From Geobacillus thermodenitrificans subsp. thermodenitrificans DSM 465 (GTDB lineage: Bacteria > Bacillota > Bacilli > Bacillales > Anoxybacillaceae): a DNA stretch of 64,000 nucleotides. A program made the position numbers and the translations under genes. The DNA lies in assembly GCF_000496575.1 (NCBI RefSeq), contig NZ_AYKT01000001.1, positions 310,001 through 374,000 on the forward strand. Direction: 5' to 3'. Positions 24,118 to 33,054 of this stretch are shown one piece after another. Below the pieces are notes generated by a model. The model did not search any database. It was not told the origin of the DNA and worked only from the letters and a program-made list of their open reading frames with translations. Position 1 is the stretch's first letter. Each line of letters begins with the position of its first letter.

Positions 24118-26286
24118 ATGGAACAAGAGAAACGCGTGTTTTCCATCGATGTGGCCGGGCGTCCACTCGTCATTGAAACCGGCGAGTTGGCGAAGCAGGC
24201 GAACGGCGCGGCGCTCGTCCGCTACGGTGATACCGTTGTGCTTAGCACGGCCACCGCATCGCGGGAAGCGAAAGACGTTGACTTTTTCCCGCTGACCGTC
24301 AACTACGAGGAGCGGTTGTACGCCGTCGGGAAAATTCCAGGTGGATTTATTAAGCGCGAGGGCCGTCCAAGCGAGAAAGCGATTTTGGCGAGCCGGCTCA
24401 TCGACCGCCCGATTCGTCCGCTGTTTGCTGAAGGGTTCCGCAATGAAGTGCAAGTCGTGTCCATGGTCATGAGCGTCGATCAAGACTGTTCCCCGGAAGT
24501 GGCAGCGTTAATCGGCTCGTCGGTAGCGTTGACCATTTCTGACATTCCGTTTGAAGGGCCGATCGCTGGTGTCATTGTCGGTCGTATCGATGGCCAGTTT
24601 GTCATCAACCCGACGGTTGAACAAATGGAAAAAAGCGATATGCATCTCATTGTGGCAGGTACGAAAGATGCCATCAACATGGTCGAGGCCGGTGCGGACG
24701 AAGTGCCGGAAGAAGTGATGCTTGAAGCCATTATGTTCGGCCATGAAGAAGTGAAACGGCTTATCGCTTTCCAAGAGGAAATCGCTGCTCAAGTTGGCAA
24801 AGAAAAGATGGAAGTGGTTCTATACGAGCCAGACCCGGAACTAGAAGCGGAAATTCGCCAGCTTGCGGAAGCTGATATTAAGAAGGCCGTGCAAGTGCCG
24901 GAGAAACTGGCGCGCGATGCCGCCATTGAAGACGTAAAAGCTGGCGTCATTGCGAAATATGAAGCGGAAGAAGCTGATGAAGAGAAACTGAAGCAAGTGC
25001 AAGAAATTTTGCATAAGCTTGTGAAAGAGGAAGTGCGCCGCTTAATTACGGTCGAGAAAATTCGTCCCGATGGGCGCAAAGTTGATGAAATCCGCCCGCT
25101 GTCGTCAGCAGTTGGTATCTTGCCGCGCACGCATGGTTCCGGTCTGTTTACACGTGGGCAAACACAAGTATTAAGCGTCTGCACGCTCGGAGCACTCGGT
25201 GATGTGCAAATTTTGGACGGGCTTGATCTTGAAGAATCAAAACGGTTTATGCACCATTACAATTTCCCGCCGTTTTCCGTTGGCGAAACGGGGCCGATGC
25301 GTGGGCCGGGGCGGCGTGAAATTGGGCACGGAGCGCTAGGCGAGCGGGCGTTAGAGCCGGTCGTGCCGTCAGAGCGCGAGTTTCCGTACACGATCCGCCT
25401 CGTTTCCGAAGTGCTGGAGTCGAACGGCTCGACGTCGCAAGCCAGCATTTGTGCGAGTACGCTGGCGATGATGGACGCCGGGGTGCCAATTAAAGCGCCG
25501 GTTGCCGGCATTGCCATGGGGCTTGTGAAAAACGAGGATCATTATACGATTTTGACCGATATTCAAGGCATTGAAGACCATCTTGGCGATATGGACTTTA
25601 AAGTCGCCGGCACGAGAAAAGGCGTCACGGCGCTGCAAATGGACATTAAAATTAAAGGGCTGACGCGCGACATTTTGGAGGAGGCGCTACAGCAGGCACG
25701 CAAAGGTCGGCTCGAAATTTTAGACCATATGATGCAGACGCTCAGCGAGCCGCGTAAAGAGTTGTCTAAATATGCGCCGAAAATTTTGATCATGCACATC
25801 AATCCGGATAAAATTCGCGAAGTCATCGGACCGAGCGGCAAACAAATCAACAAAATCATCGATGAAACCGGCGTGAAAATCGACATCGAACAAGATGGCA
25901 CGATTTTCATCTCGTCTGTCGATGAAGAAGCCAACCAAAAAGCGAAGCAAATTATCGAAGATATCGTCCGTGAAGTCGAAGTTGGACAAGTGTATTTAGG
26001 CAAAGTGAAACGGATCGAAAAATTCGGCGCGTTCGTCGAACTATTTAACGGCAAAGACGGGCTTGTCCACATTTCCGAACTTGCTGAAGAACGGATCGGC
26101 AAAGTGGAAGACATCGTCTCGATCGGTGATGAAATTTTAGTGAAAGTGACGGAAATCGATAAGCAAGGACGTGTCAACTTGTCGCGCAAAGCGGTGTTGC
26201 GCGAGCAGCGCGGTGCCGGAGAGTTGCCGAAAGAGACGCGGGAAAAACGAGGAAGACGGCCGGAGCGCCACCGCATGAAGCCTTAG
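24118..26286 (+). CDS. pnp: Polyribonucleotide nucleotidyltransferase (PNPase)
   Basis: PNPase degrades RNA phosphorolytically from the 3' end and is a main 3' exonuclease in Bacillus, linked with RNase Y and RNase J, whose genes (rny, rnjB) are also in this window. The 722-residue protein has two RNase PH domains ([40 protein letters not shown]) with a helical linker, then KH ([20 protein letters not shown]) and S1 ([20 protein letters not shown]) domains. A GAGGAG site lies 11 bases before ATG 24118. Confidence 0.98.
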
Positions 26287-26312
26287 GAATTTGTTTCTTA
26301 AGGCTCTTTTGT
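26279..26312 (+). terminator. Intrinsic terminator after pnp
   Basis: AGCCTTA (26279-26285) pairs with TAAGGCT (26299-26305), followed by CTTTTGTT. The left arm includes the pnp stop codon. Confidence 0.7.
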
Positions 26313-26322
26313 TATGTTCTAA

Positions 26323-26373
26323 CCTGTCCCTCTGCTACATAATTTGTAGTAGTAAAAAAGAGGGGGGACAAGG
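26323..26373 (+). promoter_or_regulatory. Possible ribosome-site-sequestering hairpin before ylxY
   Basis: CCTGTCCCTCT (26323-26333) can pair with the G-rich ribosome site AGAGGGGGGACA (26359-26370), with an inner CTAC/GTAG helix (26335-26338 with 26346-26349). Folding would hide the ylxY ribosome site. Confidence 0.4.
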
Positions 26374-27357
26374 GTGAACAACGGTTATGCTCGTTATATG
26401 GCGTTAGCAGTCATGTTCCTCACCGTCTGGATGGTCGTCCATTGGTCGCCGGTCGGCGACTATATTGAGAGTTGGCGCCCCGCAGAAACAGCGGCTGTGA
26501 AGGAACGTGATAAGTTATACGAAACGATTGCCAAACAAGCAAAGCAATACGAAATTCCCGCCCAAGATGCGGTTATCGATAAAGTATGGAAGGCGACGCC
26601 CGGTTACAATGGTCTTGCCGTCGATATTGACGCTTCTTATAAAAACATGAAAAAAACAGGGACGTTCGATGAGCGAAAACTCGTGTTCCGCCAAGTGTCT
26701 CCGCGCATCCATTTGGACGATTTGCCGCCGGCGCCGATTTACCGCGGTCATCCCGACAAGCCGATGGTCTCGTTTTTGATCAATGTAGCCTGGGGAGAAG
26801 AGTATATTCCTGACATGCTTGAGACGTTGAAAAAGCACGATGTCAAGGCGACGTTCTTTTTGGAAGGACGATGGGTAAAAAATCATCCGGAGATGGCAAA
26901 AATGATAGCAGACGCCGGCCATGAAATCGGCAACCATTCTTACAGCCATAAAGATTTAAAAACGCTTAGCAATGCCGACATCCGCCGCGAACTCGAGAAA
27001 ACGAATGAAGTGATCGAAGCAGTGACCGCGGTCAAATGCAAGTGGTTCGCCCCGCCAGGCGGCAGCTATCGTGATGAGGTTGTCGAAATTGCTGCCAAGC
27101 TTCGCATGAAGACGATTATGTGGAGTGTCGATACAATAGATTGGCAAAAACCATCGCCATCTGTTATAGTGAAACGGGTAACATCCAAAGTCCATCCCGG
27201 TGCCATGATTTTGATGCATCCAACGATGCCGACGGCGGCCGCGCTTGATGAGCTGATCGTTTCGATTCAGCGCCAAGGGTACGCCATCGGCAGCTTGACG
27301 GCCTTATTCGACGAGAAAAGACTGGCAAAAAAACAGGAGGAACATGGAGTTGATTAA
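26374..27357 (+). CDS. ylxY: Polysaccharide deacetylase-like protein YlxY
   Basis: YlxY is a member of the carbohydrate esterase 4 (NodB) family, whose usual substrates are peptidoglycan or chitin-like glycans. The 327-residue protein has an N-terminal membrane anchor (about 7-24) and the NodB domain from about 125. Motif 2 (NHSYSH, residues 187-192), motif 3 (WFAPPGGSY), the late DTIDW and the C-terminal ILMHP are present, but motif 1, usually TFDDG with catalytic Asp, reads NVAWG at 137-141. It may therefore be inactive or use another residue. The GTG start follows GGGGGGACAAG. The reading frame runs into the mlpA start. Confidence 0.85.
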   Translation: MNNGYARYMALAVMFLTVWMVVHWSPVGDYIESWRPAETAAVKERDKLYETIAKQAKQYEIPAQDAVIDKVWKATPGYNGLAVDIDASYKNMKKTGTFDERKLVFRQVSPRIHLDDLPPAPIYRGHPDKPMVSFLINVAWGEEYIPDMLETLKKHDVKATFFLEGRWVKNHPEMAKMIADAGHEIGNHSYSHKDLKTLSNADIRRELEKTNEVIEAVTAVKCKWFAPPGGSYRDEVVEIAAKLRMKTIMWSVDTIDWQKPSPSVIVKRVTSKVHPGAMILMHPTMPTAAALDELIVSIQRQGYAIGSLTALFDEKRLAKKQEEHGVD

Positions 27358-28591
27358 CAAATATACGTGCAAAAACGGTGTACGAATCGTGCTGGAGCAA
27401 ATTCCGACCGTGCGCTCGGTGGCCATTGGCGTATGGATCGGTACAGGCTCGCGCAACGAGACGGAACAAAACAACGGCATTTCCCATTTTTTGGAACACA
27501 TGTTTTTTAAAGGGACAACTACACGCACGGCTCGGGATATTGCGGAAGCGTTCGACAGCATCGGCGGACAAGTGAACGCCTTTACATCTAAGGAGTATAC
27601 GTGCTATTACGCGAAAGTGTTGGATGAACACGCACCGCTGGCGCTAGAAATGCTCGCCGATATGTTTTTCCATTCAACGTTTGTTGAGGATGAGCTACAA
27701 AAAGAGCGCAACGTCGTGCTTGAAGAAATCAAAATGTATGAAGATACGCCAGATGACATCGTCCATGACTTGCTCGGCAAGGCATGCTATGCGAACCATC
27801 CGCTCGGCTACCCGATTTTAGGCACGGAAGAGACGTTGCGCACGTTTACTGGCGACACGCTGCGTCAATATATGGCTGACTATTATACACCGGACCGCGT
27901 CGTTGTTTCGGTTGCTGGCAATGTCGATGAGCGGTTTATTGGGGAGATTGAACGCTATTTCGGTTCGTTTACGGCCGCCAATAAGCCGGCCTTCCCCGGA
28001 AAGCCGTCGTTCGTACCGCAAAAACTTGCGCGCAAAAAAGACACCGAGCAAGCGCACGTATGCATCGGATTTAACGGGTTGCCGATCGGTCACCCGGACG
28101 CGTACCCGCTCCTTATTTTAAACAATATTTTAGGCGGCAGCATGAGCAGCCGGCTGTTCCAGGAGGTGCGCGAACAGCGCGGATTGGCCTATTCGGTCTT
28201 CTCGTACCATTCCGCCTACCAAGATAGCGGTTTGCTCGCTATTTATGCCGGTACGGGAAGCGGTCAGCTCGACATTTTGTTTGAAACGATCCAACGGACG
28301 CTTTGCCATTTGAAAGAAGACGGCATTACGGAAAAAGAGCTGCATAACAGCAAAGAGCAAATGAAAGGAAGTTTAATGCTCGGACTTGAAAGCACAAATA
28401 GCCGCATGAGCCGCAATGGCAAAAACGAGCTTCTTCTCGGCCGCCATCGGTCGCTTGATGAAATTATCGAAGAGATCGAAAGTGTCACCGTCGAAAAAGT
28501 GAACGAGTTGGCGCGCACAGTTTTCGCGGAAGATTATGCCCTTGCTCTCATCAGTCCCGACGGCGTTTTGCCGCAGCCGCTTCGTTCCTAG
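27350..28591 (+). CDS. mlpA: M16 family zinc protease MlpA (YmxG)
   Basis: This is a pitrilysin/mitochondrial-processing-peptidase-like zinc protease; in B. subtilis it has been linked to extracellular protease production. The 413-residue protein has the inverted zinc motif HFLEH (His46, Glu49, His50) and the distal Glu in VVLEEIKMYEDTPDD, so the active site is intact, and the second half is the usual inactive M16 repeat. I chose TTG 27350, nine bases after AGGAGG, giving MINKYTCKNG; ATG 27344 is only three bases from that site. It overlaps the ylxY stop by eight bases. Confidence 0.92.
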   Translation: MINKYTCKNGVRIVLEQIPTVRSVAIGVWIGTGSRNETEQNNGISHFLEHMFFKGTTTRTARDIAEAFDSIGGQVNAFTSKEYTCYYAKVLDEHAPLALEMLADMFFHSTFVEDELQKERNVVLEEIKMYEDTPDDIVHDLLGKACYANHPLGYPILGTEETLRTFTGDTLRQYMADYYTPDRVVVSVAGNVDERFIGEIERYFGSFTAANKPAFPGKPSFVPQKLARKKDTEQAHVCIGFNGLPIGHPDAYPLLILNNILGGSMSSRLFQEVREQRGLAYSVFSYHSAYQDSGLLAIYAGTGSGQLDILFETIQRTLCHLKEDGITEKELHNSKEQMKGSLMLGLESTNSRMSRNGKNELLLGRHRSLDEIIEEIESVTVEKVNELARTVFAEDYALALISPDGVLPQPLRS

Positions 28592-28606
28592 CGAACATCG
28601 GCGCAT

Positions 28607-28645
28607 AAAAAAAGCTAACGACCTTCGTGAGGTTGTTAGCTTTTT
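28607..28645. terminator. Bidirectional terminator between mlpA and ymxH
   Basis: AAAAAAAGCTAAC and GTTAGCTTTTT flank a second short ACCT/AGGT helix. The A-run and T-run make it work for both mlpA (+) and the convergent ymxH (-). Confidence 0.9.
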
Positions 28646-28670
28646 CACTTTGTACGGCCGAGCCCCCCTA

Positions 28671-28913
28671 TCATCCCTCTTCAGGTACGTCGATCATCAC
28701 CATATCGGCGCCGATTTTGCGGATATATTTCCACGGCACGCGAATTTCTTGCCCCTCTTTACGAAACCCGAACCATTTTCCGGTCGGAATGAGCAGCGCC
28801 TCGACTTGGCCGGTTTGCTCGTTGATTTCCAAATCGGTTTGCCCGAGCACCCCGAGCCGCTCTGCCCGCCTCACATCGACGATTTCTTTGCCGCTTAACT
28901 CACTCAGCCTCAC
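28671..28913 (-). CDS. ymxH: YlmC/YmxH family PRC-barrel protein
   Basis: This is the only convincing gene on the minus strand. It is 80 residues, starting at GTG 28913 behind a GAGGGGG site, and belongs to the small YlmC/YmxH sporulation-associated family with a PRC-barrel-like fold. The family signature RLSELSGKEIVDV, then AERLGVLGQTDLEI and WFGFRKEGQEIRVPWKYIRKI are all visible. A minus-strand TACAAT at 28947-28952 could be its -10. Function is unknown; expression in the developing spore is described for family members. Confidence 0.88.
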   Translation of the reverse strand: MRLSELSGKEIVDVRRAERLGVLGQTDLEINEQTGQVEALLIPTGKWFGFRKEGQEIRVPWKYIRKIGADMVMIDVPEEG

Positions 28914-29030
28914 GCCTGGCTTCCCCCTCTTCGTGTCTTTATTTCTATTGTAAGGAACAAAACAGAAAAAAATGACTGTCGCCCGTCCGGGAACGAAATA
29001 TATTGCCCATTTTTCCCGCCGAGGATATTC

Positions 29031-29058
29031 ACCTATATTTTCTCCCCGACATAAGATG
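29031..29058 (+). promoter_or_regulatory. Putative sigma-K promoter of dpaAB
   Basis: An AC at 29031-29032 and CATAAGATG (29050-29058) are 17 bases apart, close to the sigma-K pattern AC-N16/17-CATAnnnTA with one -10 mismatch. The dipicolinate synthase genes are known sigma-K targets in B. subtilis. Confidence 0.45.
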
Positions 29059-29106
29059 GGAAAAGAAACGGAGCAGTTTGCTAATAAAAGAAGGTGAGCG
29101 TACAAC

Positions 29107-30009
29107 ATGATGCTGACAGGAATGCATGTCGCCATTATCGGTGGTGATGCGCGGCAGCTTGAAGTTATCCGCAAACTTGTCGAACTCGATGCAAAGTTAT
29201 CACTCGTCGGCTTTGACCAGCTCGCCCACCATTTTACTAGGGCAGTGAAGCTGCCGATCGATGAAGTCGATTTTGCCGACTTGGATGCGATCATTTTGCC
29301 GGTCCACGGTACGACGTTGGACGGAAACGTAAACAGTGTCTTTTCCCAAGAACCGATTCCGTTTACGGAAGAGATGGTGCAAAAGACCATGAAACGGTGC
29401 ACGATCTACTCCGGCATTAGCAACTCGTATTTAGATGACTTGGTGAGAAAGACAGGGCGCAAGCATGTGCAACTGTTTGAGCGCGATGATGTCGCCATTT
29501 ATAACTCCATTCCGACCGCTGAAGGAACGATCATGATGGTCATTCAGCATACTGATTTTACCATTCACGGTTCACACGTCGCCGTCTTAGGATTGGGGCG
29601 CGTCGGCATGACGGTTGCTCGGACATTTGCTGCCCTTGGGGCGAAAGTAAAAGTCGGGGCGCGCCGGTCAGAGCATCTCGCACGCATTACAGAAATGGGG
29701 CTTGTGCCGTTTCACTTGAACGATTTGGAAAAAGAAGTGCGCGATATTGACATCTGCATTAACACCATCCCCCATTTGATCGTGACAGCGAGTGTTATCG
29801 CCAAAATGCCGGCCCATACGCTGATCATCGATTTGGCGTCAAAGCCGGGCGGTACCGACTTCCGCTACGCGGAAAAACGCGGAGTCAAAGCCATCTTGGC
29901 GCCAGGGCTTCCAGGAGTGGTAGCGCCGAAAACGGCCGGGCAAATTATCGCCAACGTTCTCGCGCAGCTGTTATATCAAGATTTACAAAAACGGGAGGAG
30001 AATAAGTAA
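29107..30009 (+). CDS. dpaA: Dipicolinate synthase subunit A
   Basis: DpaA (SpoVFA) oxidises dihydrodipicolinate to dipicolinic acid in the mother cell, the Ca-chelated core solute of spores. The 300-residue protein has an N-terminal nucleotide-binding-like region (GMHVAIIGGDARQLEVIRKL) and a Rossmann domain with HVAVLGLGRVGMTVARTFAA (about 158-177), plus the conserved tail LAPGLPGVVAPKTAGQI. AAGGTGAG is eight bases before ATG 29107; the second ATG at 29110 is equally possible. dpaB overlaps the stop by one base. Confidence 0.96.
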   Translation: MMLTGMHVAIIGGDARQLEVIRKLVELDAKLSLVGFDQLAHHFTRAVKLPIDEVDFADLDAIILPVHGTTLDGNVNSVFSQEPIPFTEEMVQKTMKRCTIYSGISNSYLDDLVRKTGRKHVQLFERDDVAIYNSIPTAEGTIMMVIQHTDFTIHGSHVAVLGLGRVGMTVARTFAALGAKVKVGARRSEHLARITEMGLVPFHLNDLEKEVRDIDICINTIPHLIVTASVIAKMPAHTLIIDLASKPGGTDFRYAEKRGVKAILAPGLPGVVAPKTAGQIIANVLAQLLYQDLQKREENK

Positions 30010-30617
30010 TGAGCGGAAATAGCTTAAAAGGGAAGCGAATCGGTTTTGGCCTCACCGGGTCGCATTGTACGTATGATGCTGTGTTTCCGGAAATTGAAAA
30101 ACTCGTCAAAGAAGGGGCGGAGGTTCTTCCAATTGTTACCTATACGGTAAAGACGACAAACACTCGTTTTGGCGAAGGGGAAGAATGGGTGAAAAAACTC
30201 GAGCAATTGACCGGGAACGAGGTGATTGACACGATTGTCAAAGCTGAACCGCTCGGGCCGAAACTTCCACTTGATTGCATGGTCATCGCCCCACTGACTG
30301 GCAATTCGATGAGCAAACTGGCGAACGCCATGACCGATTCCCCAGTGCTGATGGCCGCCAAGGCGACAATGCGCAACCACCGCCCGGTTGTGCTCGGCAT
30401 TTCGACAAACGATGCGCTCGGTTTAAATGGTGTCAACTTGATGCGGCTGATGGCGGCGAAAAATATTTATTTCATTCCGTTCGGTCAAGACGCTCCGCAC
30501 GCGAAGCCGAACTCGATGGTGGCGCACATGCCGCTCCTTCGTGATACGGTGCTCGCCGCCCTCGAAGGGAAACAGCTGCAGCCGGTCGTGATCGAGCGGT
30601 TTCGTTACAACGATTAA
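30009..30617 (+). CDS. dpaB: Dipicolinate synthase flavoprotein subunit B
   Basis: DpaB (SpoVFB) is the flavoprotein-fold partner of DpaA. The 202-residue protein resembles the HFCD/UbiX family: GLTGSHCTYDAVFPEIEKLV at the N terminus, the MVIAPLTGNSMSKLANAMTD motif in the middle and VLGISTNDALGLNGVNLMRL. It starts at ATG 30009, overlapping the dpaA TAA. Grouping with asd, dapG and dapA places dipicolinate synthesis in one block with its precursor pathway. Confidence 0.96.
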   Translation: MSGNSLKGKRIGFGLTGSHCTYDAVFPEIEKLVKEGAEVLPIVTYTVKTTNTRFGEGEEWVKKLEQLTGNEVIDTIVKAEPLGPKLPLDCMVIAPLTGNSMSKLANAMTDSPVLMAAKATMRNHRPVVLGISTNDALGLNGVNLMRLMAAKNIYFIPFGQDAPHAKPNSMVAHMPLLRDTVLAALEGKQLQPVVIERFRYND

Positions 30618-30677
30618 AGGACATTCGCGGAAAATCGGCACCGCACTCAAAAATTTTCTCTCGTCCGCAGTGGAATG

Positions 30678-30686
30678 TGATAAAAT
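30678..30686 (+). promoter_or_regulatory. Possible extended -10 promoter of asd
   Basis: TGA followed by TAAAAT (30681-30686) lies 52 bases before the asd start; the -35 region is poor. The 120-base gap between dpaB and asd supports a vegetative promoter here, because asd must work outside sporulation. Confidence 0.35.
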
Positions 30687-30737
30687 AAAAATTATGAATT
30701 CACTTTTAACAGTGACGATGTGGAAGGAGAATGGCTG

Positions 30738-31781
30738 ATGACTCAAAAACAATATCATGTTGCTGTTGTCGGAGCAACGGGGGCAGTTGGGCAACAAATG
30801 GTGCGGACGCTTGAAGACCGGAACTTTCCGGTCGGAAAATTAACGCTGTTATCATCGGAACGTTCGGCAGGCAAAAAAATGCGCTTCCGCGGCGAGGAAA
30901 TTGAGGTGCAAGTGGCAACACCGGAGCGTTTCGACGGGGTGGATATCGCCTTATTCAGCGCCGGCGGGTCAGTATCGAAAGCATTGGCGCCGGAAGCGGT
31001 TCGGCGTGGGGCGATCGTTATCGACAATACGAGCGCATTTCGGATGGACGAAAAGGTGCCGCTTGTCGTCCCAGAAGTAAATGAAAGCGACTTGACATGG
31101 CATAACGGCATCATTGCCAATCCGAACTGCTCGACGATTCAAATGGTCGTGGCGCTAGAGCCGATCCGGAAAGCGTTCGGCTTAGAGCGCGTCATTGTTT
31201 CGACGTACCAAGCTGTTTCTGGGGCTGGAGCGCAGGCTATCGAGGAGTTGCATGCACAGACGAAAGCCGTGCTCGAAAATAAGCCGGTTGAAGCTAATAT
31301 TTTGCCAGTGAAATCGGATCGGAAACATTACCAAATTGCATTCAACGCCATTCCGCAAATCGATAAATTTCAAGACAATGGCTTTACATTTGAAGAGATG
31401 AAAATGATTAATGAAACGAAAAAAATTATGCATATGCCTGAGCTAAAAGTCGCAGCAACGTGCGTACGCATCCCGGTGGCGAGCGGCCACTCGGAATCGG
31501 TGTACGTCGAAATCGAACAAGACGGCGTCACCGCTGCCGATCTGCAGTCGGTACTGAGCGAGGCACCGGGCGTCGTGTTGCAAGATGACCCGAACGAGCA
31601 GTTGTATCCGATGCCGGCGGATTGCGTCGGAAAGTATGACGTCTTTGTCGGCCGCATCCGCCGCGACTTGGACAATAGCCGTGCTTTCCATCTATGGATC
31701 GTTGCTGACAATCTATTAAAAGGAGCAGCCTCAAACTCCGTACAAATTGCAGAAAGCTTATTGAAGCTTGGGCTGATTTGA
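30738..31781 (+). CDS. asd: Aspartate-semialdehyde dehydrogenase
   Basis: Asd reduces aspartyl phosphate to aspartate semialdehyde, at the branch to lysine/diaminopimelate, threonine and methionine. The 347-residue protein has the NADP loop VVGATGAVGQQM, the catalytic Cys131 in NPNCSTIQM, and the substrate-binding SGHSESVYVEIE near residue 246. ATG 30738 is seven bases after GAAGGAGA. dapG follows after about 20 bases. Confidence 0.97.
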   Translation: MTQKQYHVAVVGATGAVGQQMVRTLEDRNFPVGKLTLLSSERSAGKKMRFRGEEIEVQVATPERFDGVDIALFSAGGSVSKALAPEAVRRGAIVIDNTSAFRMDEKVPLVVPEVNESDLTWHNGIIANPNCSTIQMVVALEPIRKAFGLERVIVSTYQAVSGAGAQAIEELHAQTKAVLENKPVEANILPVKSDRKHYQIAFNAIPQIDKFQDNGFTFEEMKMINETKKIMHMPELKVAATCVRIPVASGHSESVYVEIEQDGVTAADLQSVLSEAPGVVLQDDPNEQLYPMPADCVGKYDVFVGRIRRDLDNSRAFHLWIVADNLLKGAASNSVQIAESLLKLGLI

Positions 31782-31801
31782 ATAAGCATCGGGGTGTTAG
31801 C

Positions 31802-33049
31802 ATGAAAATCATTGTCCAAAAGTTTGGCGGCACGTCCGTCCGGGATGAGCGCGGACGGAACTTGGCACGCCGCCATATTGAAAAGGCGCTTGAAGACGGC
31901 TACAAAGTCGTCGTTGTCGTCTCGGCCATGGGCCGTAATGGCGATCCGTACGCGACCGATACGCTTCTTCACTTGATCGGCGGCACCGGCCATCATGTGA
32001 CCAAGCGCGAACAAGATATGTTAATGGCGTGCGGGGAAATCATTTCGAGCGTCGTATTTAGCAATTTGCTGAATGAACACGGCATTAAGGCGACGGCGTT
32101 TACCGGCGCGCAAGCCGGATTCCGCACGAACGGCGATCATACGAATGCGAAGATTCTCGAAATGCGCTGCGATCGCCTTCTTGAGGCGCTCGAACAATAC
32201 GATGTCATCGTCGTCGCCGGTTTTCAAGGGGTGGCAGAAAACGGCGATATCACAACGCTTGGCCGCGGTGGAAGCGATACATCCGCTGCAGCGCTCGGCG
32301 CTGCCTTAAATGCCGAGTGGGTCGACATTTTTACCGATGTCGACGGCGTTATGACCGCCGACCCGCGAATTGTCGAAAGTGCCCGGCCACTGGAAGTCGT
32401 CACATACACGGAAATTTGCAATATGGCGTACCAAGGAGCGAAAGTCATTCATCCGCGCGCAGTGGAAATCGCTATGCAAGCGAAAGTGCCGTTGCGCGTT
32501 CGTTCGACGTATTCCGATGCGCCTGGAACGCTTGTCACTTCATCGGTTCGTGGTCAAAAAGGAAGTGATGTGAAGGAGCGGCTTGTCACGGGCATTGCAT
32601 ATGTCGCCAATGTCACGCAAATTAAAGTGCTGGCGAAAGAGGGACACTATGAACTGCAGTCTGATGTGTTCCAAGCGATGGCTCGCGAAGGGATCAGCGT
32701 CGACTTTATTAACATTTCGCCATACGGCGTCGTTTACACAGTGAGCGGCGACATGACAGAAAAAGCGATTGCTGCTTTGCGTCGTGTTGGTTATGAGCCG
32801 GCGGTGACGCCTCGCTGTGCCAAAGTGTCGGTTGTCGGTGCTGGCATTGCTGGCGTGCCGGGGGTGACGGCGAAAATCGTCACTGCTTTATCGGAACAAG
32901 GCATTCAAATTTTGCAGTCGGCTGACAGCCATACGACGATTTGGGTGCTTGTGAAACAGGATGATATGGAAAAAGCGGTTAACGCCTTGCATGACGCCTT
33001 TTGTCTGTCTGAGGAAGGCGGATATGAAGCGATTTGGAACGAGGAGTGA
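31802..33049 (+). CDS. dapG: Aspartokinase I, alpha subunit type (DapG)
   Basis: DapG phosphorylates aspartate; the B. subtilis enzyme is inhibited by meso-diaminopimelate. The 415-residue protein has the kinase signature KFGGTS (7-12), the GRGGSDTSAAALGAAL motif and two C-terminal ACT regulatory domains (VTGIAYVANVTQIKVLAKEG; VSVVGAGIAGVPGVTAKIVT). The start at ATG 31802 follows GGGGTG. Position before dapA and the lack of a lysine riboswitch point to DapG rather than LysC. Confidence 0.94.
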   Translation: MKIIVQKFGGTSVRDERGRNLARRHIEKALEDGYKVVVVVSAMGRNGDPYATDTLLHLIGGTGHHVTKREQDMLMACGEIISSVVFSNLLNEHGIKATAFTGAQAGFRTNGDHTNAKILEMRCDRLLEALEQYDVIVVAGFQGVAENGDITTLGRGGSDTSAAALGAALNAEWVDIFTDVDGVMTADPRIVESARPLEVVTYTEICNMAYQGAKVIHPRAVEIAMQAKVPLRVRSTYSDAPGTLVTSSVRGQKGSDVKERLVTGIAYVANVTQIKVLAKEGHYELQSDVFQAMAREGISVDFINISPYGVVYTVSGDMTEKAIAALRRVGYEPAVTPRCAKVSVVGAGIAGVPGVTAKIVTALSEQGIQILQSADSHTTIWVLVKQDDMEKAVNALHDAFCLSEEGGYEAIWNEE

Positions 33050-33054
33050 AAACA

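Noticed and set aside
28914-29402. Long minus-strand extension of ymxH towards dpaA
   Set aside because: The extension is antisense to dpaA and has no family similarity; the conserved protein starts at GTG 28913.
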